Positions 11,346 to 21,927 of a DNA stretch of 64,000 nt are shown one piece after another. The DNA is taken from assembly GCA_911728455.2 (NCBI GenBank), contig OU452235.1, positions 8,424,351 to 8,488,350 of the forward strand, in the 5' to 3' direction. Below the pieces are notes generated by a model, which did no database searches, was not told the origin of the DNA, and saw only the letters and a program-made list of their open reading frames with translations. Positions within the stretch are counted from its first letter, which is position 1. The number at the start of each line of letters is the position of its first letter. This DNA comes from Marthasterias glacialis. Lineage: Eukaryota > Echinodermata > Asteroidea > Forcipulatida > Asteriidae. The position numbers were made by a program, and so were the translations under genes.

Positions 11346-11607
11346 CTTTTTACAAACATTGGCTCTAGCTCACACTCGTTTAGCTATTTAGAGAGTGTGT
11401 ATTATGCTGCACTGGGCACTGAGCTGGAGCAAGAACCAAGATATGGTGTGGTACCAAAGAGCTAAGATAAAATGTCTTACAGTTTATACATACAGAGACT
11501 GGAGACATGACAGAGAGAAGATGGATGTACATGTAAGATGAAGATGATGCACTTCCCTTGACGGCTCAGAGCGGTTTTGACATGTACTTGTACCACAAAC
11601 ACCCTAC

Positions 11608-12277
11608 CTTGATAGATCTCATTGTCATGCCAACCAGCATCTTCGAGACCCTCACCTCCATTTTGGTCTCGGTATTTCTCCTCCCAGTGTGGAGAATCAA
11701 CCTCGTAGATTGTTGGTTCTGCACTGGAACTCCCATCATGCCTTGGTATCGGCGACGATGTGCATTTCGGTCTTTCGGGTTTTACTTTATTGTCACTGGC
11801 GTGCGATAACAGAGATTGCGGTTGTGGGTTTGAGAGTTTTTCTATAATCGTTGCCACTTTGACGGATGTGCCTTTGGTTTCTATGTACTGTGCCGGCATG
11901 TCCAAGTTTGTTGGACGGTTCTTCTTCACCTTTGTTTGACCATTTGTGTCTGCACTTGCATTGGGTTTGGCTGGAAGCTTTTCATCGCCATTGGTGAGTG
12001 GCCGGAGCACGCCAACAGACGCCATGTTGGCTGGAATGACATCGTCGTAAATATCCTCTTCCTTGACCTCTGACCTATTGTTTGAATAGTTTAATTGAGG
12101 GCTTTCTACTGGTGGGTTGCTAGGTATGACATCATCATAAATGTCCTCTTCTTCGATCGTTAGTAACTCTGACATGGCATGTAGCCTGACCTCTTCAATA
12201 TTGCTTTCTGTTTGGTCGTTTGACACCTGGGAGGGGTCAAGGTTTTGTGTTAGTGGGCCTCCACTTGGATCGGATAT
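11608..12277 (-). CDS. large exon of tyrosine-motif adaptor-like protein
   Basis: A 670-base minus-strand exon, open throughout, entering at phase 0 and leaving at phase 1. The acceptor 'TTCTTGTTTTGTTTTGACAG' before 12277 and the donor TATCAAG followed by GTAGGG are both strong. The 223-residue product is acidic, rich in Ser, Pro, Asn and Glu, and apparently disordered. EEDIYDDVIP occurs twice, around residues 43-52 and 73-82, and the two copies differ at synonymous positions. Other tyrosines lie in AQYIETKG, TIYEVDSP and NEIYQG. A basic Pro-rich piece (KPERPKCTSSPIPRHD) could bind SH3 domains. YDDV-type motifs are known SH2 docking sites in immune adaptors such as FYB/ADAP, and SKAP proteins carry EEDIYEV-like motifs, so a cytoplasmic phosphotyrosine adaptor is a reasonable inference. 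No SH3, PH or SH2 domain is visible, so orthology is unproven. Confidence 0.8.
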
Positions 12278-12439
12278 CTGTCAAAACAAAACAAGAACAC
12301 AATCTTTATTGGTTGACATTTCAGAGGTTGGGGTTTGTGAATATATTGATAGCGCTCCAGACCATCTTCAAGTTATGTTCAAAGTCCTAAAATGATGTAA
12401 CTTAAAATGTGACTCAAGTCCAGCTTGCTGACCTAAATG

Positions 12440-13108
12440 TAAGTCACCAACACTGGGAAGTCCTGTGAGTCTGTCAATTACTGGGAAGTCCCCTCGGTCT
12501 GTCAAACCATAGAGCAAGGAAACACTATGAAATTCTGCTAATCTGTCAATCACTGGGAAAACCTGCCAGTCTGTCAAACACTACAAAATCCTCCCAATCT
12601 GTGAAACAATGGGAAGTCCTGTCAGTCCGTTAAACACTGGAAAAGCCTGCCAGTCTGTCAAACACTGGGAAGTCCTGCCAGTCTGTCAAACACTGGGAAG
12701 TCCTGCCAGTCTGTCAAACACTGGGAAGTCCTGTCAGTCAGTCAAACACTGGGAAGTCCTGACAGTCTGTCAAACACTAGGAAGGCCTGTCAGTCAGTCA
12801 AACACTGGGAAGTCCTGACAATCTGTCAAACACTGGGAAGTCCTGTCAGTCAGTCAAACACTGGGAAGTCTTGACAGTCTGTCAAACACCAGGAAGTTCT
12901 GTCAGGACTTCTCAGTGTTTGACTGACTGACAGGACTTCCCAGTGTTTGACGGACTGTCAGGACTTCCCAGTCAAACACTGGGAAGTCCTGACAGTCCGT
13001 CAAACACTGGGAAGTCCTGACAGTCTGTCAAACACCAGGAAGTTCTGTCAGTCCGTCAAACACTTGGAAGTCCTGCCAGTCTGTCAAACACTGGGAAGTC
13101 CTATCAAA
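12440..13108. repeat. 28-bp minisatellite with an internal inverted block
   Basis: About 23 units of 'TCTGTCAAACACTGGGAAGT' plus 'CCTGCCAG' (28 bases), degenerate at the left edge. From about 12902 to 12973 two to three units run in the opposite orientation (CAGGACTTCCCAGTGTTTG). This creates palindromic junctions at about 12890-12912 and 12961-12989, the latter with 12-base arms and a 5-base loop. ORFs across it are artefacts of the 28-base period. It lies in the intron upstream of the 11608-12277 exon. Confidence 0.95.
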
Positions 13109-14659
13109 ACAATTCAATGCATCGATTTACAAAGGCTATGTGAACAACCAAATTGTTAATATATATGGTCAAAGACTCATTAGTGACAGAGAAATTGCCT
13201 GATAATATTATAGACAATCTTTAAAGTGTCGGGATATAATGATGGGCCACTAAGACCAACAGTTCAATGAGGCCTTAAATCTGCAACCTCCATGAAACGT
13301 CTGGTGAACAATAGTATACATGTGCTATTGTCGGGAAAGAGATACTGTTGCTGTATCGTCCTACACATGTGTCAGTGTTGGGTGATACGGCTTGTTTGTT
13401 TCACCTGGCTAAAGAACTGACCCAGGTGGTCAAAATTCAAATTGATGATTCAAGCAAAATTTATGCAGTCTGCAAACTGCCAAGGATGCTGAGCTCACAC
13501 AAATGTACGATGATTCAATCGACACATCCAAATTGCAGGTTCTTGAAAAAAAATTATACATGTAGAGATATAGGAAAAATCTAACAAATGACACGAAATG
13601 AACATTTTTCCATAAAAAATTCCTTTACAGCAAATCTTCACAGGTAGGTGGTAATATTGCCCCCCCCCCCCACACAAAAGCGAGGTGGTTACTCAGAGTG
13701 GTGAGGTAGGCCATCGCACATTTGACTGGGCAGGGATGTACATGAACATTGACCTACAATGTAGTAAGAGGGTAATGCAATCAACAATTCTCAAAAACCA
13801 ATTCTAACAGTACAAAATCACACTAATTCTTGTGAAGACGTCATCAACATCTTGTCAGGACCTGTGAAGGCGTTATCAATGCTCCGTCTGACTGTAGATC
13901 TGGCAGAAGAAAGAAAATCAGACCTTAACCCTAAAGTCTTGCAAGTTCTCTAGGTGCCCTCATGCATGTAGAATGTACGATGCAGAGATGCATGTTGGAT
14001 CTTTCAATCCGATGTGTGTCTTCTAACGAAGTGAATTCACAAACAGCTCCTGACATTTGTACAGGGTTGAATTATCAAATGCGCTATCCATAACCGTGGT
14101 AAAACATAAACAGGATCATCTTCACATCCCTAGATGAGCTCGCTCAAGGACCCCGGTTCACAAATAAACGCTTCAACACTAGTTCTCCCACTGAAAATAT
14201 GCATACTGACCTCCGTGGTCTCAATATCTTATGCCTGGCACACCTATCGGAGAGTAACCCCCCCTTTGAGTCTCAAGATTTCACAAGAACAAAATCAATG
14301 ATTAACAGAGTACAAATATAGCACAGAATGATAAAGTCCTTGTTTGAGCATACACACTGTGTAAGTAGAGCTTGGTGAACCATGAGTTTGGATCTGCACA
14401 GCAAGTAAATCACACATATTTATATGTGTGCACATTTCTTGCATGTAGGCATTATTACCCTTGGCATGTTAACGATTCAATGGATCTCAAACATTGATGA
14501 TATAAGAAAGTGTCCCATAGATTTTTGAGATTCTTGAATGCGATGACCTTGTATGGGGAAAAGCTAACTTCTTCACTGGACAGTGTTTTTCATTTTTCTG
14601 CAACGCAGGGACAAATTAGTGTTTTAATAATGACCAAGCATGGGATCTTGGGAAAAGAT
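13109..14659. other. intronic sequence, nothing recognised
   Basis: AT-rich unique-looking sequence with a poly-C run near 13660-13672. No splice-flanked open frame or repeat family member was recognised. Confidence 0.4.
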
Positions 14660-15275
14660 TCTGAACCCAAACTCTTATTCTAAATCTAACCCTAACCTTA
14701 AACCCAACCTCAAACCCAACCCCAACCTTACATCCAACCTCAAACCCAACCCCAACCTCAACGCCAATCTTACATCTAACCTCAAACCCAACCCCAACCT
14801 CAATCCTAATCCCCAACCTCAAACCCAACCCCCAACCTCAAACTCAACTCCAATCTTAAATCCAACCCAAAACTCAAACGCAACCCATACCTTTAACCCA
14901 ACCCCAACTTCAAACTCAAACCCAACCCCAACCAACCCAAACACACCTCAACCCTAACCCTAACCCTAAACCTAACCCAAAACCCAAACCCTAACCAAAA
15001 GCACTTATCCTAACCCAAACCAAATACACTTTAATTACCCTAACCCAAACCAAAAACACTTACCCTTACCCAAACCAAAAAACACTTATCCTAACCAAAA
15101 CCAAAAACACTTACCCTTACCCAAACCACAAAACACTTATCCTAACAAAACCAAAAACACTTACCCTTACCCAAACCACAAAACACTTGCCCTAACCCAA
15201 ACCAAAAACACTTACCCTTACCCAAACCACAAAACACTTGCCCTAACCCAAACCAAAAAATTACCCTAACCCTAC
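14660..15275. repeat. degenerate telomere-like C-rich array
   Basis: It begins with variants of AACCCAACCCCAACCTCA (14690-14945). A short stretch of exact CCCTAA repeats follows (about 14950-14972), then about seven units of 'CTTACCCTTACCCAAACCA' with 'AAACAC' to 15260. The minus strand is G-rich with spaced G-runs, compatible with G-quadruplex formation. TTAGGG is the usual deuterostome telomere repeat, so this is an interstitial telomere-like tract. The two ORFs here are repeat artefacts. Confidence 0.9.
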
Positions 15276-16523
15276 ATGTAACTCGAACTCGAACTCAAAC
15301 TTCTTTTCTTTCCTTTCCTCATAGTATTGCGCATGTTAAAGAGTTGAAATACACTGTATGTAAATACAAGTACATGAAAGTCATCTTCACAAATACAATT
15401 CTGTCTTCAAGTAGGAAATCTAAGGAATAAAGGAGACAGTTATCTGTTTTCCAAAAACAATGAAGTCATCACAAATGGTCCCTCTTGGGTGTTGGTTGTT
15501 GAAGTATACAGTAGGTGTACAACTTTGACATCCAATTGCTACAGTAAATTACTACTTGAAGAGTAATTGCACTCATAAAAAAACCCTCAAAGTATCTGTT
15601 TTAACCATAGCAGTGTCCCCCATGTGCCAGGCTGATTAAATCAGCCCTATTTTCAGACTGTGTATTGGCAAGGCCAAGTTAATTGGCCTTGTTTATAACG
15701 CACTTGTATTGGTAACAACACACCAAGTGACTTTAAAAATGACCTTTGTAAAAGTTCAAGTTGTGACCAAAATAAAGTATGAGAAGTCAGCTTTGAAACC
15801 GTGCATGTCTTGATGACTACAGTCATTGTGTCTAGAATTGTTCTTTGCATTTACCTTTTTTTTTAAAGCGCAAAATATCGTTAATGGCCCCTCGTTTCGA
15901 CCCTAGCAGAGTTTTTCTCAAAGGCTAAATGACAATACAAAACACACAAACAAGTGTACTGGAATAAAAGCGGTAATTTACAACTGAAACTGAATGGATT
16001 CAATATATTTAATACAGGGCACTGCTTTGGTTAAGCATAGAGCTACAAACCCAAGCATCTATAGAAATTTGAACGTGATTGGATGTGACCAATAAATTAT
16101 CACTTGAGGGCAACTTTTTTAATGTTGTTTGTCTGTTCCTGTTATGGGGAAGGCCAGGGTTTTTTCCAGGTAGTGCATGTGAGGTGCAGTGGAAAATAAT
16201 AAATAATAAGAAATGGGTTTAAATACTCGGTTATTGCTAATTGATTGTTTGTTCGCTTTTTTCTAATTCTAATTTAAAAAAAAAAATTGTATACTGTAGT
16301 TCGAGTTCTTTTAACAAAACCCCTTCTGCCCTTGCTCTTTTTCACCTTCCTGTTTTGTTTCAATTTGGGGGTTTGTTGATTGTTGCTTATCTTGTTTTTG
16401 TTGTCCTTTTGCCGTTTTTCTTTTTGTTGTTGAGGTTTTAGGGCATTTTATATTTTTCTTCTTTGCTTCCCCCTTTTTTTCAAGGAGTGGGGGGAGAAGG
16501 GAGAGGAATACAATCATCTGTAC
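15276..16523. other. intron-like stretch
   Basis: Holds an inverted copy of the 'GACTCTGCTAGGG' repeat at 15850-15935 and T-rich low-complexity DNA (16240-16480). No gene was seen on either strand. Confidence 0.45.
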
Positions 16524-16867
16524 ATATCGCTGTGTGCCGGGAAGAAGGACGTTACGAAAGTGTGACCGGCAAAAGGTCGTAAGCAACTAGTGTCCAAAAT
16601 TGTGTTTCAAGAAAACTGAGTGTGAAAGTTTTGTCACTTTCTGCTGTTTGTAAGTCATCCAGGAAACTTAAATTATGTGTAGGAATGGAAAAACATGTTT
16701 TGGGGGTGAAATTCTAGCAACAAATATACAACAGTTATGCCCTACTGTTTTTCAAAAGAGCCATGCTATTGCTTGCGACCTTCTGCTAGGGTAAAACATT
16801 GTAATTTGTGTGTCAGGAAAAAAAGGTCGTACAGCCTTACGAACTTCTTCTGGGCACACAACGATAT
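16524..16867. mobile_element. 344-bp element with ~33-bp terminal inverted repeats
   Basis: The left end is ATATCGCTGTGTGCCGGGAA and continues to TACGAAAG. The right end is its imperfect inverse, finishing in GGGCACACAACGATAT. The body has no ORF. A 5'-truncated relative sits at about 40690-41062 and is interrupted by a LINE 3' end. The flanking AT-rich bases leave the target duplication uncertain. Confidence 0.75.
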
Positions 16868-17164
16868 ACGCACTGAAATTCAACAGACCAGTCCCTAGAT
16901 GTACATACATTATGGTCAAATAAAATAGACTGTGGGTCCTTCACCTACATCCAGGGGGAAAAACCCAGCTTGTCCTAGGGCTAGCAAATAGAGCTCATCA
17001 TGGGAGATTGATAGTTTACTCATGTAAAAATAATAATGCATTTGGTATTCCAGACCAATATTGGATACAGCTTCAATCTCTTCATCCTCCCCTTGGATAA
17101 GGTCAATGTACATGCTCTAATTAACTTCCCGATCGCTGCCGTGTCGTTTCCTGACTACCGACAC

Positions 17165-17258
17165 CTGTGATCGTGTGACTACATGTATGTGCAGCCCCCG
17201 TTTCTTGCCTCGTCTGATCCAACCGACTTCTTCTCTCCTGAAACCGAGTCTCCTTGAA
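17165..17258 (-). CDS. weak candidate internal exon
   Basis: A minus-strand segment preceded by 'CACATTACTCAAG' and followed by a donor (ATCACAG before GTGTCGG). It is 94 bases and locally GC-richer than its surroundings. Entered with two bases carried from an upstream exon, it leaves at phase 0, as the 11608-12277 exon requires, giving a very basic peptide (GWIRRGKKRGLHIHVV). Because another frame is also open, the agreement is only mildly informative. No homology recognised. Confidence 0.15.
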
Positions 17259-17632
17259 CTTGAGTAATGTGATGAAGGCTGTTGAGCCAGGGCAATAAGG
17301 TTGGGAAGGGGGGGGGAAGGGAGGGAAAGGTAATGAGGTGTGAATAACGGGAGGTTTCATTACTGATGATCAGTATCAGGTTCAGGCCATAAATGCCATC
17401 TGTCTTGGCCGTTTTGTTTTTGTTTTTGTTTTTTGTTTTTGTTTTTGCAAAAGTTTTCAATGGCCTTATGTTTCAACACTAGCAGAGTCTTTCTCAAAAG
17501 CTCCTTTTTTAGTGGAATTTCTGGGAGAATTCCTAAAATGATTATTATGCATTCCTTTCCTTTCTGTTTTTGCCTCTGGGAATTTTTTAGCGTGGTATTA
17601 TGATTATTTGACGATTATGAAAGAACGACTGA

Positions 17633-17900
17633 TACTTCACAGGGGCATTGGAGGCAATTGCCTCCATGCCCCATGGTCATGGCCTTCGTGCCCTCTGAAA
17701 TGTGCCAGTAGAAGGTCAAATTTTCCTCACAGAGGTGCCCTTCGCCTGATACTTCATGGAGGCAACAGAGGCAATTGCCTCCATGCCCCATGGTCATGGC
17801 CTTGGTGCCCTCTGAAATGCTCCAGTTCCAAGTTTTCCTCCCTTTTTGAGATGCCCCTTTACTAAAGAAAAAACTGCCTTGCCCTTGCAAGAAAGAATCA
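17633..17900. repeat. two tandem copies of the GGAGGCAATTGCCTCC family
   Basis: Both copies carry 'GGCAATTGCCTCCATGCCCC', 'ATGGTCATGGCCTT', 'GTGCCCTCTGAAATG' and 'CCAGTAGAAGG' or 'CTCCAGTTCCAAG'. The right end has the 'GCCTTGCCCTTGCAAGAAAGA' variant followed by 'ATCAGGCCT'. The family recurs at about 41205-41400, 42410-42500, 51890-51975, 56200-56345, 60885-61060 and 61683-61770. A sister form (AAGGCCAAGACCAGGGCAAC) occurs at 20335-20490, 44812-45000, 45556-45740 and 56035-56190. ORFs in it are not conserved between copies. Confidence 0.85.
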
Positions 17901-18790
17901 GGCCTATGCAATAATGCAAAGACTTACATTGTACATTTATTCCAACCATCTAAATGTACATTTCAAAAATTCATCCCCAATAACCTGTCATAAAAAAAAA
18001 AAACTTGTACTACATTGTCTGTACTGTTGGTGCTCATTTCTTTCTGGACAAGTTTAGCATGCCTACAAACGATAGGCCTACCTGCAGTACCAGACGCAAA
18101 CATAAAATTACCTAGATTATTTTTGATAATTCATGTCCATTGATTCCCTGGAAAACTCACAAATTTCCACACATGTACCTAGGCAATCCTTTAAGGCAAC
18201 TCCCTCAAGCCTGTTCGTTCGCTTGGAGTCAGTTCCAATAGAAGCCTTGCAGACTTTCCCGCGCCGAAGCGGCAAGTTAATTGCAGACCTTGTTTGCACG
18301 GCACGTCTTTGGCACTGTATATTTCATCACCTGTTCCCAGGGAGTGAAGTTTGGACTTGGATAAATTGACCACAAAAAAAAAGAAAAAAAAAAGTTGATT
18401 GTGTTTGGGATTTTGGGGCCAGTCAATTTGTAAACTTGATTACATTTATTTGATAAGGTACATTGGAGACTCAGTACCCAGTAGGCCTGTACACATTACC
18501 AGTTACAGTACAGTAAATGATCCATCAAGAAAAACAAACACATAAATTGATGTTTTATCATGGGGTACTAACCAAAACATACATACAAAACTAATATTTT
18601 GTTATTGGACATTTGAAAAAGTTAAATTTTTTCACAACTCAAGAAATAAAAACGGAAAGATTGTTATAATATTTTGAAGTTAAAACCAGAGCCCACATTG
18701 TTGCTCTATGCATTGTTCCATTTTCTCGGAAAATTCATCTCCAGAGTACACGGTGAACAAAGAATACCTTGGGGGGGGGGGACTGTTCCA
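17901..18790. other. intron-like stretch with one ORF-rich patch
   Basis: The 18133-18373 segment is open in several frames. On the minus strand a 42-base phase-1/phase-1 segment (18289-18330, reading GDEIYSAKDVPCKQ) lies between an AG and a GT. It resembles the adaptor's tyrosine motifs, but the donor is weak. The rest is AT-rich with poly-A and poly-G runs. Confidence 0.3.
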
Positions 18791-19162
18791 TTTGAAGGTA
18801 TAACACATGATTGGTAGCTGATAGTGCTGTGTTCTTACTTTGTGTGATTCAATATATAGATAGAAAAAAACAAACCTTTGAAAATTTTGACTCAATCCGT
18901 CGTCCCAGTCAGGAGAAATTAGTGAAAAACCTTGCACACTTTTTAGCATGTAAACGCATTGTCCTTAATTTGGATTGTTACAACCGAAATTAAAATGGGG
19001 GGTCTTCGAATTCTGTTTTCTCGACTTTGACAGTATTTTTAGACAGAAATATTTCTATGGGAGATTGGTACTGGCATGAACTTCATAATCAGTAAGCTTT
19101 CAGACTGATACTAATAAAAAAAAAATTGGGATGAATATCGGTCTTGTATTCTACTTTAAAGG
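18791..19162. mobile_element. ~370-bp inverted-repeat element, 'GTCCTTAATTT' family
   Basis: Related copies at 38927-39302 and 53696-54026 run in the opposite orientation, and there is a partial copy at about 44560-44700. Shared blocks include 'ACAAACCTTTGAAAATTTTG', 'CATTGTCCTTAATTT', 'TTGACAGTATTTTTAGACAG' and 'AAATATTTCTATGGGAGATT'. The ends are variants of 'AAAGGTAAAATACAGGATTG' in inverted orientation, best seen in the 53.7-kb copy. No ORF is preserved. Confidence 0.75.
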
Positions 19163-20007
19163 ACCCCAAAAGGGCCTGTGCACCAGCCAGGTATGTAGAT
19201 GTATGTACAAAATGTACGTGTTGTGTACAATATGCGTATTAAGCATGTTCCAATGGTACATTTTGCCTTTAGGTAAACGCCTACTACCCTATTTGCTTCC
19301 CTTGCTAACCTCCATCCCATAAACAAATCAGCACCTATCAGGAATCCAACATTCTAATCTGTCTTCCTCCCAGGGCTAATGACTGGCACATTAGCTACCA
19401 TTCTCCAAACACCCCCATGTCCATTCTCATTACATACACAGACCTATCAATCCCCAGGCTTTTTTTAATGTCTTTTCCCGTAGATCGCCATTCCAGAAAG
19501 CCTGATGCTTCTTCTCCTGCCATGTGCAGTATACAGGTCATGTGTCTCGTAAACAACTATCTCCCCCCTCCCCATCCCGCCCACCCGATGCCAGGAATCT
19601 CGTGTCCTTTATCGGTCTTAAACATCTCGCTCGAAAGGATTTTTCATCTGTCCAACCGATGAGAGTGATTTTGCTCTGGGACAGTTTTGGAAATAACTGT
19701 GACAGAATTAAATGATTAGGGGTAGAGGGGGGGGGGAAGCTGGAATGTATTGTTTAATTTCAAGTCCCTCAGGATATGGGGCAGAACATTTACTGAGAAT
19801 TCTTAAAGGAGGGAAACTTACAATTGGTTGACACATTGAATAGCAGCATCCTTCAAAATCTTATTGTGCATCTTCATGTATGTTCAATTATAATCACTTG
19901 TTGATTTGTTGTTCAAATTTTGATTTGTTTCGCCTGCTGAAAACAATTGAATCCTTTCAAAGTCTTTGATAAATTGAATTTTCACCAATAATGCAAGTAT
20001 GTTAAAC

Positions 20008-20091
20008 CTTTATAGAGTCCATAGTGGCCACAAGCAGCTTGAACCAAACTGCCCACAGCGGCCATAAACGGCCGCAAGATTTGACCTGCCT
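20008..20091 (-). CDS. candidate 84-bp exon
   Basis: On the minus strand a very good acceptor ('TTGACCCTCCTGTTTTATCAG') precedes 20091 and a moderate donor (CTATAAAG before GTTTAAC) follows 20008. The 84 bases are open in two frames. The phase-0 frame, which would join the 11608-12277 exon directly, gives a hydrophobic Trp-rich peptide (GRLWPLWAVWFKLLVAT). The alternative gives ILRPFMAAVGSLVQAACGHY but does not join that exon in frame. Neither is recognisable. It could be an alternative or cryptic exon. Confidence 0.25.
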
Positions 20092-20334
20092 CTGATAAAA
20101 CAGGAGGGTCAAAGAAAAGGTAATGTCCAAAATTTACATTTTCCAATGTTTCCCATATTAACATAGCATCTACAAAAACAAAACCATTTATTTCTTAATT
20201 TTTCTGACATTTCCCTTGAAAATAACGGAGTCAAAGATCAACAGCATTTAGCACTATCTAGGCGTATGGTGATGTTTTATGTACAGAAATGAATGGACTC
20301 TAAAGGTTTAACCATTAAACTACTGTACCAGGCC

Positions 20335-20490
20335 AGCAATTTCATCTTTGAGAGGGCAAGGCCATTTTCATTTTGCAAAGGGCACATCCATTGGGAAATC
20401 TTAGTCTATGGGAAACTTTTGAAGGGGCACCAAGGCCCAGACCAGGGCAACAAAGGCCATGGCCTCCATGTAAATCCAAGCCTGCTGTAC
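20335..20490. repeat. 'AAGGCCCAGACCAGGGCAAC' repeat copy
   Basis: Shares 'GAGGGCAAGGCCATTTTCAT', 'GGGAAACTTTTGAAGGGGCA' and 'AAAGGCCATGGCCTCCATG' with 45556-45740 and, inverted, 44812-45000 and 56035-56190. It is a sister form of the GGAGGCAATTGCC family. Confidence 0.85.
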
Positions 20491-21292
20491 ATGTTGAAGG
20501 GACTTCATAAATTGCTTCTCATTGCTCAACCCTGGCAAACAAAGTTTTCAAACATCCATTTCCTTTTTCTTCTTTTATTGCTCTAACAGCCAAACCAACC
20601 GACCTCTCTAATCATACATGTACAAGTAAAGTGTACACATTTTATCCAATCTAAGGCAACAGACACCCTACAACACTCGCTGATCAATCACAGAGTTTTC
20701 TATAAGATGCAAAATAATCAACACAGCATGTTCAAACAGATTTACATTGAACTTGGACAGGGGAAAAAAAAGTGTTTACTGTCATGTTGAATAGGTGCAC
20801 AAACGGCAAATAAATTATCCGACTATCTGCACAGTAGACAACGGAATATTCCCGATCGTTCCCCAAGGTGGGATTTCATCGTGAGCTTGACTCCGATGAA
20901 GCAGCAAGGCATTATGGGATGTGCGTCTACAACTGACATGGCTTGCAGGGGAAGTCACTTAGGCATGACAGGTGATATTAACGGTGGTTTTTTTTTCATC
21001 GCGCGGTGAGTCCCCAGTGTTCCTCGGGTGTTGCTTTGCAACGAGTGTGTATCCCTCAAAAATGCAGAAGAAATATCCTCTACTGGCGGGATTGATATCC
21101 CTCCAGCATGTCTGGCAGAGTGTGCAAGATGATGTGAGAGGAAACTTACTGGATGGAAATTAAAGGAACAAATCCCTTGCATAGATCATAGAGCTACCAT
21201 GTCAACTGAGCGCTATGTATACCTCCTGCATGGCTTCTGCATGACTGAGGAAGAAAAGTATTCTTCACAGAACTTACGTCAACTATCTCCTT
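20491..21292. other. intron-like stretch with a less AT-rich unique block
   Basis: The 20820-21180 part is less AT-rich and open in frames on both strands (63 and 75 codons). It has no paired splice sites convincing enough to call an exon. It may be a conserved noncoding element. Confidence 0.3.
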
Positions 21293-21653
21293 TAAATCCC
21301 CAGCTCAACATTGTTAAAGTGTCTGTAAATGCTTCCATTCTTTGCACAAATCAAGATGTATGTTAATAAAACCAACCTGTGAAAGTTTCAGCTCAATTCA
21401 TTGTTTTATTTGCGAGAAAACGTTAGATGCATTCAGCATTTTTGTACACATTCTAAAGCAGAGTTTTGGTCTCACATGAGTTGAAAATTAATTTTGGATC
21501 TTATTTCATTTATTATAAAAAAACACTTTGGGCAGAAATATCTTAAGGACAGTTTTCTACCATCATTATCTTTACACCATGTACAGTAAGTTATATGCAA
21601 ATTTGTGAGCATTTCAGTTTTTCTTTCTCACCAATGTTAAGCTGGGGCTTTAA
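21293..21653 (+). mobile_element. ~360-bp element with 'CCCCAGCTCAACATTGGTAA' inverted ends
   Basis: The left end is TAAATCCCCAGCTCAACATTG and the right end is its inverse (CCAATGTTAAGCTGGGGCTTTA). The body shares 'TGCTTCCATTCTTTGCACAA', 'CAGGCAGAAATATTTCAAGG' and 'ATTATCTTTACACCATG' with 29813-30184, 37380-37680 (truncated) and 31459-31787 (inverted). It has no ORF and looks like a nonautonomous DNA transposon. Confidence 0.85.
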
Positions 21654-21765
21654 CAGTGGTCCACTGCCCGAATGCTTGTTAAAACACCTAAGGACCAGTC
21701 CAAATTCTCTCCAAGTGGTCCGACTGGCTAGTTCAGTGTTGAAAAGCATACCTATTTAATAACGA

Positions 21766-21927
21766 AATAAAAGAGTGGCGACCGAGGTCTTAAACGACTG
21801 TTTAAAACCGGTAGGGGCGTGGCCGTGTGATAAAGGACCGAGCCGAAGGCGAGGTCCTTTATCACACGACCACGACCCTGCAAGGTTTTAAACGGCCGTT
21901 TAAGACCGAGTCACTACTCTTTTATTC
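21766..21927. repeat. long palindrome, ~73-bp arms
   Basis: The left arm starts at AATAAAAGAGTGGCGACC and runs to AAAGGACC. The right arm starts at GGTCCTTTATCACACG and ends CTCTTTTATT, its near-complete inverse. The loop is GAGCCGAAGGCGA (about 21840-21852). Both arms contain 'TTTAAGACC' and 'GGCCGTTTAAAACC'-like pieces. CpG is much more frequent here than in the surroundings. Comparable palindromes are at 35313-35466 and 59685-59821. Confidence 0.9.

Larger units (their letters stand above)
7342..11607. other. intron between the two well-supported exons
   Basis: It holds a fragment of the GGAGGCAATTGCC family (about 7500-7525 and 7640-7770), the dispersed repeat at 7530-7655, a perfect hairpin at 8585-8622, the inverted-repeat element at 9586-9758, the composite repeat at 9795-10585, and a 'GACTCTGCTAGGG'-type repeat at 11265-11345. 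Several ACATGTACATGT motifs are present. No additional exon with both splice signals and a compatible phase was seen. Confidence 0.6.

Noticed and set aside
12609..13159. ORFs rich in SVKHWEVLPVCQTLG repeats
   Set aside because: They follow the 28-base minisatellite. The period is not a multiple of three, the frames differ between ORFs, and the inverted block interrupts them.
14616..14957. Overlapping ORFs of PNLKPNPNL-type and VGVGFEV-type repeats
   Set aside because: Direct consequence of the telomere-like hexanucleotide-related array. No splice or start evidence.
16916..17113. 65-codon minus-strand ORF beginning MYIDLIQGEDEEIEAV
   Set aside because: The acidic start resembles the adaptor exons, but the AG upstream has no pyrimidine tract and the phase after the only good donor does not fit the 11608-12277 exon.
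18191..18373. Protein-like minus-strand ORF (GDEIYSAKDVPCKQ region)
   Set aside because: Attractive tyrosine motif, but the donor is weak, the surrounding DNA is open in several frames, and no phase-compatible partner was found. Kept only as a note.
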